In this document: positions 37,701 to 49,707 of the stretch, piece by piece | Position numbering within the stretch: the first letter of the stretch is position 1 | Layout of the letters: each line of letters begins with the position of its first letter | NCBI RefSeq assembly: GCF_918797505.1 | Contig: NC_092795.1 | Coordinates: 17,843,131 to 17,907,130 of the forward strand | Direction: 5' to 3' | Source: Bemisia tabaci | Taxonomy: Eukaryota; Arthropoda; Insecta; Hemiptera; Aleyrodidae | Length of the DNA: 64,000 bases | Position numbers and translations under genes: made by a program | Notes under the pieces: generated by a model | What the model was told of the DNA's origin: nothing | Databases searched by the model: none | Seen by the model: only the letters and a program-made list of their open reading frames with translations

Positions 37701-40682
37701 CTTCTCATCAATTAAATTTTTTGTCGAAAGTTTTTCATTTATCCATGAACTAATGTAATTTTTGATTTCATCCTCAGGCTTTTAGTTTATGAAAGTTCTG
37801 CAGGCGTGGAAACTCGAGGTTTGCCCTATGAAGAAATGGTGGACATTGTTGAGGACGCTTATAGTGGATCTTTAACTAGAGAGTCGTGCGAAATCATGCT
37901 TCGACGAGGCATGTACAGGAATCCAGATAATCCTGAGCTATACCACTTTGCTCGAGATCCACGCCTAAAGGTATGTAAAGTATCTTTAGATCTGCCTATT
38001 TTAGCATCATTAAAATTTTAACTCTTATAAATTAACTGAATGGCAGCATGCTGAAACAACTGCTACTCAAAAGCCCCAATCGCTGAAGAATAATTGAAAA
38101 CTATTTTTCCTTTATTACCGGTGGTAAATTCTACAGAATTTTTGTTTCATTTTTTGAAAATTGTTGAATAATTGCTTTTAATTGATTTTGCTCCTTTCAC
38201 TTTACATGAAATGGCTATTCACAAGTGCCCTAGCGCAAAAAAACTGTAATAGGTACCTACTTAACTATACTAGGTTTGAACCAGAGAAAAAGTCGTATAT
38301 TTTCTCTTTAAAGGCTTACAGATCAAGTAAACGCCATTTGTGTTTTTTGTCTGTCAACCAGTGTTAATTGTAAACACTTATATCCTGCTAAGGAATTGGC
38401 ATGGAGACTTCTTGTCGTGTGAAATTTTGAAGAGATAACATGTTACCTAGTGCTTTAATTATAGTGTGCTTGTCTAGTGGCCCATTACCAATACTAGACT
38501 ATCCTTGTTCTAGCTTGTTTCCGTTAAATTGTCTAATTGGTAGGGTGAGCAAATTTTAAGTGAAATTCAAGTCTGCTCATGGCTCAAGAACCTTTTTTAA
38601 GCAGAGGTGGAGAGGTGGTCTTTGCCTTCAGATAATGCAGAATTATGCAATTCTCGCATCCGTGCTTTTGATAAGAGGGTTGGAAAGGTTTTTACAGAGA
38701 GATTATTTGTGTGACAGTCATTCAAAATTACTTGACAAAGCCTTTTTAACAAAAAGAAAGATTACTACTTCAAATCTCTATGGTAAAGGCTCCATCTTAA
38801 CACAAAAATAATTTGGCATTTCATGACGTAGAATTTACCGATGATACCAATCGTTTCACAACATCAGATTGAGTGTGGGGACAAAAAATAATTTTATCAA
38901 GGAAATATAAATTATATTAAAATGTAGCAAAATTGACTGAAATGCGCAGGAAAATGTGACCGAAGCATGTCAAGAGGATGGATGAGGAAGGCTTCTAAAC
39001 TTTGTATGTTTGGAAAATCATCTAGGAAATGTTTCGTGCAAGAAGCAGGTCAATTGGCCAGTTTCAAAAGCAATCTGAAGCAGCCAGTTACGTGGTGAAA
39101 CAGTCATTCTTTCAACATGAAACTACTAATTCGTTGTTCCCAAACATCAGTTGATTAACTGTTGTGAAATCGTATTGTAGAGACATCTATTACTCATGGG
39201 TCAGTTGCTTTGGTCACAGAATTGTGTTTTGATGCTTGATTATAGTAGATTAGCTAAAATTAGTAAGATCTGTCCAAACCGCAACTTTCTACTTTCAATA
39301 TTAACTGAGTTATCGCCCTTTGAAAAGTTTAGTTTTTGACGTTATCCACTGCGGTAGTGACCCCCTTGGTTTCTTCCACTTTGGTTTTATCAGTCAAAGG
39401 TTACTCTACGTGAAACGCAAATGAAAGCAAGGTGGAAGAAACCAAGGGTGTCACTACCATGATGGATGACGTCAAAAACCCAACTTTTCAAAGGCGACAT
39501 CTCGATTAATATTGAATTTAGAAAGTTGCGGTTTGGACCTATATTTATTTTTTAAACTAATCTACAAGAATCTAGCATCAAAACATAATTCTGTTATAGC
39601 ACAACTGACCCATTATTCTGCATAAACAGTTTTTTGGAAGTTCATAGATAGACACTGGGGGATAGCCACTGCTTGGCCAGTTGCCATTGCTCCATTTCGA
39701 TTCATGTAACGATTCATGTAGTAACCATCAAAAGTAATTACCTGCATGGAAACTATTATCATCTCGGACATTTGGCTAGCAGCAATTTTTGCACGAAGCC
39801 TGCCCACAAGAGTGTCACTGTCGGAAAGTAATGGCAAAACAAACTCCAATTGAAGTCAAACGGCAGGACCTCAATTTTTTTGTGTGGGAATAAAGTTGAC
39901 AAATCTAAACTTTTTAATTCCATCATATTAATGAAAAAATAGGGTGTCTACAAGTTTAAAAAACCAGGAATTGTAAGGAAACCTCATCAGGCCAGAGAAA
40001 CAGGAAAAAGTCAGGGAATTTAATGATTCAGACTGGATATTTGAATCCGAGCAAACGTCAGCGCTGTCCTCACAATCAAACTTAACCACATTCTGGTTTG
40101 AGGCTCAATGATCCAAGTTAAACGCTGCATAGTGAACAGGTTAATGAGTTTCAATGAGGAGTATCAATTTTAGTTGACTGAGTTATTCATGCCTGAGAAA
40201 AAAATAGTTATATATTTCCGTCATTTGCAGGGAAATTAATGTCAAGAATTGATCATTTTCAGTTCTAAACTTATGAAGTGTCGTGCGAAAAATCAAGAAT
40301 TTTAATCATTTTGATCAGAAAAGTCAAGGAACTTTTTCCCCTTGAGTTTGTGGACACCGTGTATGTTTACCCTTCACTAACTTTTTATCATGTTTTTTTC
40401 CAGATTGCCGGCTTAGGCCTTCTTGGCTTGGATCTCATTCTAGAGTTTGCATCCAATGTAAAGTGTCGATACTTAAATGTCAAAGCTGTGCCCGAAAAAA
40501 ATAAGGAGCTTCTCTCCAATTACAAAGCTGTGTTGGAAAAAATTGAACCATCCGTAAAAGAATACAAGTACGTGGAAGTTGAGGGCAAACATCATGTACA
40601 CATGAACGACCCTCAGCTGGTGGCCCCGCATATAGTCGAATTCGTAGAGAAAAAACCATGTGAAAACGGAGGTGAGAACTAA
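34748..40682 (+). CDS. Serine hydrolase (kraken/SERHL-like), copy 1
   Basis: Five exons (34748-34808, 36270-36430, 36909-37141, 37778-37970, 40404-40682) encode 308 residues, close to the ~310 of animal SERHL proteins. It is a single alpha/beta-hydrolase domain. The N-terminal strand and oxyanion region is ILALHGWQDN. The nucleophile elbow is GHSMGG, with Ser as catalytic residue. The probable catalytic His lies in VEGKHHVHMNDP near the C-terminus, and KCRYLNVKAVP precedes it. No signal peptide is seen, so a cytosolic or peroxisomal place is possible. The substrate is unknown. It faces copy 2 tail to tail and shares its intron positions and phases. The last exon is longer than in copy 2, adding a short lysine/glycine-containing tail. 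Confidence 0.93.
39196..39613. mobile_element. Foldback MITE with ~190-bp arms
   Basis: Arms starting ATGGGTCAGTTG and ending in its complement match along nearly half of the 418 bp, including GTCCAAACCGCAACTTTCTA, CTTTGAAAAGTT and CTTGGTTTCTTCCAC in inverted orientation. Single-stranded DNA or RNA would fold into a long hairpin. It lies in the last intron of hydrolase copy 1. Superfamily unresolved. Confidence 0.85.
39945..40377 (+). repeat. Dispersed repeat, copy 2, with short inverted ends
   Basis: This is the counterpart of the repeat at 11965-12255. Its outer edges read GGGTGTCTACAAG and TTGTGGACACCGTG, a loose inverted pair, so the family may be a MITE with weak termini. It ends about 30 bp before the last exon of hydrolase copy 1. 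Confidence 0.55.
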
Positions 40683-43600
40683 TCCCTACATTTCCTCTCT
40701 CTTTCTTTCAGTCTGAAACTAGCTCTGGTTTTTACATCATTCAAAAACCAAATCACCATAAATAAGGCTCCAAAATTACTTATTCAAGTATTATCTTTAA
40801 TGTGAAATATTATCCTCTTAATAATTTAGTCTGTATACCTTTACAGACTATCTATTTGTCTATGTAGAAGCATTTTTATTGTTAAAAAAACTGAAGCAAT
40901 CATAAATTCTTGTGATTTCTCCTATTCCTTCTCTTGAGCAAAAGCAGGGGTTGATAATCCTCCACAAGGACAAATTTCTGCTCTGTCCATCTAAAAATTC
41001 TTGTCTTTAGGTATGTATTTTCTGCCTTTTGCATAAAGATCAATAGCGTTTTCGCTAAAACCTTTTCAATTTTTTTATTGCAATGCACCAACATCAATGG
41101 AAGCTTGAAACTAGAATTAAGGCATCGAGTGTAGAAATGGCACTTCTCGGTTGCGATGTTTCAGAATCTCAACTGCTAATTTATAGTTTAGAAAGAAAAC
41201 TATTGGATGAATTTTCTGAAATTCTTCGTGTAGAGTATTGTGAAATCACGAAGAATATTCAGTGAAATTTTCAGCGAACTACATGCATTGCTTTGATCCT
41301 AATGGATGAAACGTCATCAGCGATTCTGAGACACAACAACCAAGAAGTGCCCTTTCTGCACTCAGTACTTTAATCTATGCTTAAACTCTTGCATTGTTAA
41401 AATAGAGTAGAGAGAAAGAACAAAGGCCAATGGCAGAACGATTTTTGGAAGGTTACAATATGGAGCATTTCATCAATATTTGAACAAGAATAATGTTTAA
41501 GCCTTGTTTTGGCGAAGTAGCTTTTCCAGGGCTCTTGATCATTTTCTTATCATGTGACAGGTTCACTCCTGTATTTTAAAATTGTTAAATGTAGATAGGT
41601 GGTAATGATTCTTAGCGTATCTGACAGTTTATAATTCGAAAATTTGCTATTTAATTAGACATCAAAGATCTAACCTTGAAACCTTTCGCCTTCTTGTTTG
41701 TATAAATATGCAACTGTTTGTTATGTTTAACTCAGTTTGTTACGCTCAGATTTGATCTCTGAAACCGTTCGTTTCTAGTCAAAGAGCTCAATTTTTCACT
41801 TAGTTCTACAAGTCTATCCTTCTCTTGAAGTTTGTTCTTAAACTAATTCATGTTTTTATTCAGAGATGAAGAAATGAAATTCGAAGATTTAAAGCTTTTT
41901 CTCCTATGAAATTCACATTCCGCTCATTTATTTTTACCTTAACATATTTTCCTCTTCTTATTCAAATGGTAATGATATTTCTACCCCTAAGCATTAGGAG
42001 CGGAAGTTCTATATCATGGAAAGTATTGCTTACAGTATGATAAATGTGATATAGCATAGGAACAGGTTTAAGCACAATGTATAGTTTGCTTGAAAGGCTT
42101 TAATTAAACTTTTCCTAGAAAAACCTGAAAATGCTACTTTTTTTTAAACATGTTCACCAATAGATTTACTATTTGTATGTATAAAAAAATATAGTTGTTG
42201 CCCACACAAATTTTTTAGCACTGGTTACGATTGATTTCTTTTGTTTGTGACCTTTCACAAGAAAGAGGTTGTCAGTGCTGAAACATTCAAGAAGCCTAGA
42301 AGAGCCTAGAAGAGAGTTTTAAAAACATTTTTGTATGAGGAAACTTTTAAATATCAAACTAGCATTCGTGCTATTTTGAATCTGGAGATTAAAAATATTA
42401 AGTTCCCAGATAAATCCGTTTAAACATCTTTTTCAAGAGATTTTCCTCCATGCACTAACGTCCCTTTTCCTATGAATAGTCACATTTATAACTGTTGAGT
42501 GTAAATTTATCAAATTGTAAACTTAAAGACTTTGAAGACCCACATATTGGTTATATGCCACTTATCAAACAAGTCAAATCCTTTGTAAGCTTCAGGAAAG
42601 TTTTTTGGAACTTTAAACTGTACGATTTCTCTTTGTTTTGTGGACGTAACATTACGCGGCTACTTGCTGCTGAATTTTGCTCATTTAGCCCTTAACATCC
42701 AACCCCAAAGTTCCTGTTTAATAAACCTATAGCCGATTTTTCTTTATGTATTACTTAACTCTTTTACTTTACACACGTTTCTCTTCTGCATGGAATGCTA
42801 ACTTAGTTCAAAGTATTTGTCAAGCAGATAAAAGCCCTTGCCCAGGAAATGCATCTTTCTCATCAGTGTTGTACTGTCGGTTAACCTCGGACCTCTGTTT
42901 TTTGTCTAGATGCAAAGAAATTTCGAATTCTAGTAGTAATTAATTTTCAAAAGCGCACCATTTGCTATTGCTTTTCAATAAAAAAGAGGTGCTTTTCCTA
43001 CGTTGCTGCCTTTTTCTGCTCCATTTTATTTTGCATTTCATTACTGTGCTTTTTTCTTACACTAATGAATTTACTCCCAAGACTTTGCAATTGACTCCAT
43101 TGAACAAGAGTAATTTCTTTTTTAGATAAGGTTACAGCTTTAGATTAATTTAAAGTTGCAAGTCTCTAGTGTGAAATCAATTCTGCTATGATTATGCAGT
43201 GAGACATTCGTACAGTTCCACTGTGATCCAAATTTGCATAATTACATCAACCGCCTAGAGGCCGTATTCAAGGTTGCGCATAATGAGAGAGCTTACTCTC
43301 TCTCTTGATTCCCTACATCCAAGTCATTCATTCATGAGAATCAAGCATGGTTCCAAAGTGGCTCATACATTGCGCAATATTCTTCTGTTGGGATGAGAGA
43401 GGGGAGGGGATTTGAGAACTACATTACAATTTTGTCACAAGGTGATTAAAATCAGCGATATGTGTAGAGACATTGTGTGTTTTTTTGATGAGGAAAACAT
43501 GGATAGTCGGATATTTTTCAGATGAGAAACTGAAGAATAGAGGGGGGGGGGGGGTGTGGAGTTCTCTAGCATCATTTAATGTCAGAAAGAATGAAGAATG

Positions 43601-46600
43601 TGTATGTGTGTGGAGGGGGAGGGGGGGATTAAAGAGGGTAAAAACATTGAGAGAAGACTGGTCTCTAACTTTTGCAAAAAATATTGTGGAATCCATCTTT
43701 TTCCTCACCCAGATTTTTATTTGGATTTATGTAATTTTGGACGATTTAAAACTACTGTTATGAGAGAATATGTAGTTTCTTGTATTAATGACTTGTCGGT
43801 TGATTACTTTTGATGCTATGAACCATTCATCTTTTCCTGAAGATTTGACTTTAGTTGTTATTTTTCTCTTTTTTCTCATCTCTTTGTTATCACCGATAAT
43901 TATTATCACATATCCCTCCGTTTCCAGGGAAGTCTTGGATATATATTTCTTCCTTTTTAACTGATGTAATATGAATTTTGATTTGAGTTTGATGAGGCCA
44001 GAGTGCAAAAATTTTACAGTCTCGCCAAATTTTATGACTTTTGAATCTATACTGATGAAAATCTATAAATCATGATTTATAGAGACTTGACCTACATGAG
44101 AGAAAGAATGTTTTCTTATGAAAAAAGGGGTCTTCTGTTAAGTATCATATTAAATACTTTTATTTTCTATGGAAGCACCATGCGAAAAAATAAAAATTGA
44201 ATTTCTAATACTTAATGTATGTTTTAAGTTTTAGGCTGAATTTTAAGTTAAAATGAAAATAATTGAATTCATAAAAACTGGATGTTGAACCTAACTGTCG
44301 TTTTCTTTCTGCTATTTTTGTTTCACACATGTAGTCAAAGTTTCTCGATTTTTTCAAAACAGCAGTGGATAAAAGAAAAAAATCACTAACGAAGTGGGCT
44401 GTGATAGGCACCTTTGTTATAATGTGTTATCATCCTAGTAGAACTTGTCTTAAAAAATTTTAAAAATATTTAAAAAAAAAAATTAATTTTATTTTCATTT
44501 GTTAGTTATACTGTTTCTCCGACACAGCAAAAGATCCCTTTGCGTTATTTGCAAAACCTCCCTTTGTCCTCACTGCTTTCATTTCCTGTGTGCACAAGTA
44601 TCACAGTATTCCTTGTCTGTCATTCCAAATTGGACAAGAAGTCTGTCCCCTGTTGTTAACGTTTTAAGTGAAGTGGAAGTGTGAACAAATTTTAATTGGA
44701 CATGGTTTTTTTTCTCTTTTACGAGATGTTTCGTATTGATGCAAATGTTAATTTTTTATATATTTATTGTTGTTTTATCTTTGATAGTATTTTTGAGGCA
44801 GGGAAAATTGGGTATGATAAAATTTTCCCACCTGTAGACTAAGTTATTAGCAAATAAAATTTGTTAAGTATGTTTTCTTCTTACTTGTTTAATCCAAGAA
44901 GTGCACTTGTAATTGTGTTAATGACAGCTTGCAGAAAAAGTCTTCAAAGTTTTGCTTCGGCTGAACATCAAATTTTTTAGAAGGTGATATGGGCCTTTTA
45001 AAGCTTGTCACTGAAAGTTAAAGAGGTTTTCGTACTCTATTTCACATTTTCTTATCATCACCAATCAATAGCTCAAAAATTTGGAGCGTTCCACTAGCTT
45101 TAATCTCTAACGTACGATATTGCCTGACCCTCAACTTCTGACTTAACAAGCTTCTTACTTTGATCATTTACTTATTACTCTCTTGAATAACTGGAACTTG
45201 GTTTTGATAAGTAGGAGGAAAAATCATCAATACCAATTTTTTTTCTCTAGAAACATTGAGTTCTTCTATTCAAGCAGTAAAAAACAGTCCAACAGTAATG
45301 GCCACTGAAAAAACATAAAGTGTGATATTGTTTGATTTGATAAATGTAAGTATATGCAAGAGATATTTCAGGAGTAAGCACAGCCTTTTGTTGTTCTAAA
45401 ATTGATAAAAATGGACAAATTTGATTGATCTTGGCTGTGAAGTTTTCACTAGGTTTTTATTTTAAGAAATTTCAATCCAGCTCAACTGAATGACATGATG
45501 CTGGAAATGAGGTGTGAATTTGACCAACGGTATGTATCCAACTGACTGTAATGCAGCAAACTGTTCTAAAGCAGAGAATGAATTATCTGCCTCTTAATGT
45601 CCAAAATTATCAACCAAAAAATTTACTGAATGTTTGACATGGTACATATTTTTCTTCACTAAGCCACCATCCTTACTTGTGCTTCTCTTTTGGCTGTAAA
45701 TTGCCCTGATCGCTGAACCTTTATTGTTAATTCAATTGTAGTTAAAGCAAAATTCAATGCTTCTTCCTGCTCAATATTACATAAGAACAAACACCGATTT
45801 AATAGATATTTAATAATTACTATTTGCAAAATTTGTTGTAGTAGAGAATGATTTGAAGATTCCTTTTCTCTCTTTTTTTTCTATTACATATCAGCTCCCA
45901 TAGTGTGATAGCAGCTTTGGATTGGAATCCATTTTAACCCGAGTAAAGTCGGTTCCCTCTGTTACTTTAGCAGCTTTTATGATGTTCTTGTATCAAGAAA
46001 CCAACAACTGTTGTTTATTATCTAATGTAATTTTCTAGGGGAAAAAAAGGCACAATACCCTTATATAAATAGTTGAAAAGTGATGTTGAGGAGGCTTGTA
46101 GCCATCCGTAGCTAACAAATTTGGGCCAAGGGTCCTTCAAGTGTCATAACGTACCAAGGGAGAGAGGGGTCTCATGTAGTGTTCTTTTCTATCATAGAAA
46201 TATTCAAACTGTTTTCAGTCAGGGAGAGGGGGGTAAAAGATAAGAAAACATGCGTTACTTAGTGTTCTAATGATCTCTCCGAGCACTGGTCTATTTTTAT
46301 CTTTGAAGTCATTGGTTAAGAAATGGCTAAAATGAGTTTTGTTTAAAACTTGTAAGAAGCTGTTCATCACAGGGACTATTAACTATGTACCTACAGATAC
46401 TCTACGTTTTGTTATATTGTTACAGCGTTTTTATTTATATCCTGTTTTGTTCCTTAGAATTACATTCCACATTTGTTCAAGGTAATCCATAAGAAATTAA
46501 TCACTAATAAAGGGCTCAGCGTTGATTTAATTATGTTGATATGAGGATTCGAACAAAATTACAAGGCCTAGGATACGCTATAGGTGAATAAAGTGTGAGA

Positions 46601-48260
46601 TATTCAACACATTCTGCTAAAGCACTGATTTGACTCGATTCTTTGACTAAACATATCCTACCCGGCTGAAGGAGCTCTTCTACTTTCTATTTAATAAGAC
46701 TGTCTTTTGGAGACCCAGATCAAAGCGCTAAGTGAAGAAATGCAAATATCACACTTTGATCAGTCAAATCGAATGACAAATTGTAAATACTTATTTTCAT
46801 AGATCTTTATGTTCCATGGGTGAAGGGATCTGAACATTCTGAAATTAAAAATTGAGATTTAACAATAATGAAGATCGTGAGTAAAATATTTTCTTTCCAA
46901 CATTTTGGTTCAAAAGCTCTCGAAATTATTAATTCAAACAGAAAGATCTTAATGCTTGAATTTGCTCCTTGTTTAGTGATCTGATGAATTGCGTTCAATT
47001 TGCATTGGAGATTCATGATTTGGTAGAGTAAGTTACCTGACTAAAATTCTTAATACCTATCCAATTTTAACTAGAATTCCATTCCTAAAATGTTTTACTC
47101 GGATGAGTGAAATCTCTTTTTCCTATGGAGCACTCTCCATTTATCATCGATTCCTTTTGATTTCTATTGTCAACTTAGCCTGAAAATCCGCCTACATAAG
47201 TGTATACTATTTCTAAAATCCTAATTTTTTATTGCTCTACACAATTGCAATCTTGCTAACGATCAAAAGCGTGTAACATGGTATTCGTAGGTTTGTATTT
47301 CTTACGGATCTACCCTCCATCCCAAAGTACTATACGAAGTTTATATGTGCTTGATAGTTTTTAGTTACGTTATTTATTGTTTATAAAGATTTATCTCCAA
47401 AGCTAATTTATTGCCAATAAATCTTGTGCGGTTGCATGTGTTTTGTCCTTCATTCTAAATGGTTTTCATGAATAAAGTTGAATCCAGGCGCTACTATCAA
47501 ATGCATCAAATATGTTTCGATTAGTCATCTTCTGTTTAATTTTGACCTTTTCTAATTATTTGTTTAACGCAGCCTACTTTAACATACGGGCAACAGTGCA
47601 GTTTTTGCTGTTTCGAAAAATACATGCAAGTTTGAAGTTTCAAAATTACATGGATCCTTGTAGTGGGAAGATAGTTCAAAAAGACTTTATGATGCTCCAA
47701 TTTAAAGTTGAAATTTGGGAGCGAATTTTTCACAGAATGTGCATTACTAAAGACTAGCCTTACGTGAAATCATTAATATCTTAATTTTTTCAACAACTGC
47801 ACTTATGCGCCTTATCCTCCAGGCTGCTTATAAGATAAAATTAATTTTTTTAACTGAGCGCAGCTTTTACTGAAATAGGAGGACTAATCAGTTTTATTCC
47901 ATCATTTTGAGATTGTTCTGTTTTTGATTTAAAAAAAATATTATTTTATGCATCATCAACAATTTTTCTCTTCCTAATTTCCCTTCTTATGCACTGAATT
48001 TTGCCATAGTCAAAACGACTCTCCAGAAGGTCAAGTAAATTTAGAAAAATAGCAAATCCAAAAATTGGGTGGGCGAATTTTTGCCATCCAAAAGTCACTT
48101 TATACATTCAAATCAAGTCCAAAAAAGTAATCTGTGCAGATTCATTGCTCATGCAAATTAATCTTCAATTTTATTTCATCGTGCATATAAATGGTGAAAC
48201 AGCAGGAACTCATATTTCCGTTAGCGATGTTGTAGACTTCCTGTTATACCTAATTTTTTA
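40683..48260. other. 3' flank and intergenic DNA, no gene recognised
   Basis: Nothing in this 7.6 kb has a recognised domain. Reading frames are short and low-complexity. A G-rich run lies near 43543-43553 and another purine-rich G stretch at ~43612-43628. The 3' UTR of hydrolase copy 1 must lie at the left edge, but no canonical AATAAA was seen close to its stop. Confidence 0.55.
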
Positions 48261-48320
48261 TCTATACTATAAGCTCCGAGACCTCCTAATTTTGCGAAAC
48301 TGGTAACGCTTAGTTCCAGC

Positions 48321-48612
48321 GTTCTACCAAGCCGATTTTTATGATTTTTGCGGCTATCGACGGGCAATTGTCTCTAGATAAGCCAACTCTTTTCAGATTT
48401 TCAAAATATGGCCTAGGTTTTTTTATATTAAGTGGTAAAGTTGCGAATTCTCCCATTTAAACAATGTAAATTTATACTTTTTGTCATAGTTCGTTTGAGC
48501 GTTCTACCGGGCCGATTTCCAAGTTTTTTGCGGTAATCGACGGGTAATTGGCCCTAGATGAGCCCGCTCTATTCAGATTTTGGAAATAGGACCCAGGTTT
48601 TTTTACAATCAC
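48321..48612 (+). repeat. Internal duplicated ~110-bp module of the left element
   Basis: Segments ~48321-48432 and ~48500-48612 share AGCGTTCTACC-GCCGATTT, TTTTTGCGG, ATCGACGGG-AATTG, CTAGATAAGCC/CTAGATGAGCC, TTCAGATTTT and AGGTTTTTTTA. They are separated by about 70 bp of unrelated AT-rich sequence. The same pair occurs in reverse in the right element, so the duplication predates the split of the two copies. Confidence 0.8.
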
Positions 48613-48764
48613 GTTATAAAAGTGAGTGAATTTTCAGAATGCTCCGAGACTGCTACCGCTATGCGCGGGAGGATGCGCAGTGGTCAAGGAGGTTGCGCAG
48701 TAGCTGTGTAGCCTGCGCATCAGCTCTACACTTATCTACACAAGATTCGCTCTGCTTCCGTCAA

Positions 48765-48843
48765 GACGAGCGGTGGCCGAGTTATCAAAGACGTCGGAAG
48801 CGTCCACTCAGATCATGGTGTGGGTTCGATTCCCACATCCCGA
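48765..48843 (+). pseudogene. tRNA-Ser-like segment in left element
   Basis: A-box-like TGGCCGAGT at ~48774 and a perfect B-box core GGTTCGATTCC (48823-48833) inside a paired T arm (GTGGG...CCCAC) match a class II (Ser-type) tRNA layout. The acceptor stem does not pair and the anticodon arm is degenerate, so it is not a functional tRNA. The boxes could still be read by RNA polymerase III. CGTCGGA before the anticodon region recalls tRNA-Ser. Confidence 0.6.
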
Positions 48844-49057
48844 TATACTTAATTATTACCTGATTATCAATGACCGTTGTTTTACTGCAATATTTCATCA
48901 AGCAGTCATTCCAAAACGCGTCCTTTAGACTTCAAAAAAAATGTGTTTCTTTATTCATCAAAACCAAAAAGTATTATATTCTAAAAGTAAAGTATATCGC
49001 ATATCGTAATTTTTTAGGGGAAAAATAAAACTAACACCGATAGGAGGGTAAAAATAG

Positions 49058-49138
49058 GGCCGCGAAGCGGCCCATTGACGGCGCGGAGCGCCTTCAGGGG
49101 GTTGGGCCGCGTAGCGGCCAGGGGGCGTAGCCCCCTAG
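49058..49138 (+). repeat. Row of four GC-rich hairpins, left element
   Basis: Four short perfect hairpins follow each other with three-base loops: GGGCCGCGAAGCGGCCC, GGCGCGGAGCGCC, GGCCGCGTAGCGGCC and GGGGGCGTAGCCCCC. They stand out in AT-rich surroundings. The last forms the element's 3' terminus. Confidence 0.9.
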
Positions 49139-49334
49139 TATAGTAATATACTCAATGGCACATTTTGGAAACTTCTCTAACTTTTTACCTCTGCATGAAT
49201 AACATTTTGTGACAATGTCCAGCAATAGCATTGATTTGTTCTCTTTGATGAAATAAAATGGGAGAGAAAATTTTGATACACCACAAACAAGATACGCATT
49301 CCTGCAGTTTCACTGTTGATATGTTATAAAACTA

Positions 49335-49415
49335 CTAGGGGGCTACGCCCCCTGGCCGCTACGCGGCCCAACCCTCTGAAGGCGCTCCGCGCCATCAATG
49401 GGCCGCTTCGCGGTC
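49335..49415 (-). repeat. Row of four GC-rich hairpins, right element
   Basis: This is the mirror of the left hairpin array, with the same four hairpins in reverse order. One stem base is changed (GGACCGCGAAGCGGCCC), and the two linkers carry single changes. The outermost hairpin again abuts CTAG at 49335-49338. Confidence 0.9.
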
Positions 49416-49633
49416 CTATTTTTACCTTCTATCAGTGTTAGTTTTATTTTTCCCCTAAAAAATTACGATATGAGGTATACTTTACTTTCAGAATGAAATA
49501 ATTTTTGGTTTCAATGAATAAAGAATTTTTTTTTTTTGAAGTCAAAAGGACGCGTTTTGGAATGACTGCTTGATAAAATATTGCAGTAAAACAACGAACA
49601 ATGATAATCAGGTAATAATTAAGATAATCAGGA

Positions 49634-49707
49634 GTCGGGGATCGAAGCCATATCGTAAATTAGGTGGACGCATCCGACGTTTTAGACGATTCGGCCACCG
49701 CTCGGAT
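49634..49707 (-). pseudogene. tRNA-Ser-like segment in right element
   Basis: On the minus strand, GCGGTGGCCGAAT resembles an A box and GGCTTCGATCCCC a B box. It is the positional partner of the left tRNA-like segment, but the sequence between and around the boxes differs far more than the rest of the two elements. The T arm no longer pairs well. Confidence 0.5.

Larger units (their letters stand above)
48261..49138 (+). mobile_element. Helitron-like non-autonomous element, left copy
   Basis: The 5' end is TCTATACTATAAGCTCCGAG, preceded by A. The 3' end is a hairpin GGGGGCGTAGCCCCC running into CTAG and followed by T. A-TC...CTAG-T is the Helitron insertion signature. The hairpin abuts CTAG instead of lying ~10 nt upstream, which is atypical. 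No Rep/helicase is present. The element includes a tandem ~110-bp internal duplication, a tRNA-like segment and a row of GC-rich hairpins. A single foldback element formed with the right copy is the main alternative reading. Confidence 0.6.

Noticed and set aside
43255..43400. Possible MITE around GGTTGCGCATAATGAGAGAG
   Set aside because: No convincing inverted partner or target duplication was found.
48765..48843. Functional tRNA-Ser gene
   Set aside because: Acceptor stem does not pair and the anticodon arm is degenerate; only the A and B boxes are good.
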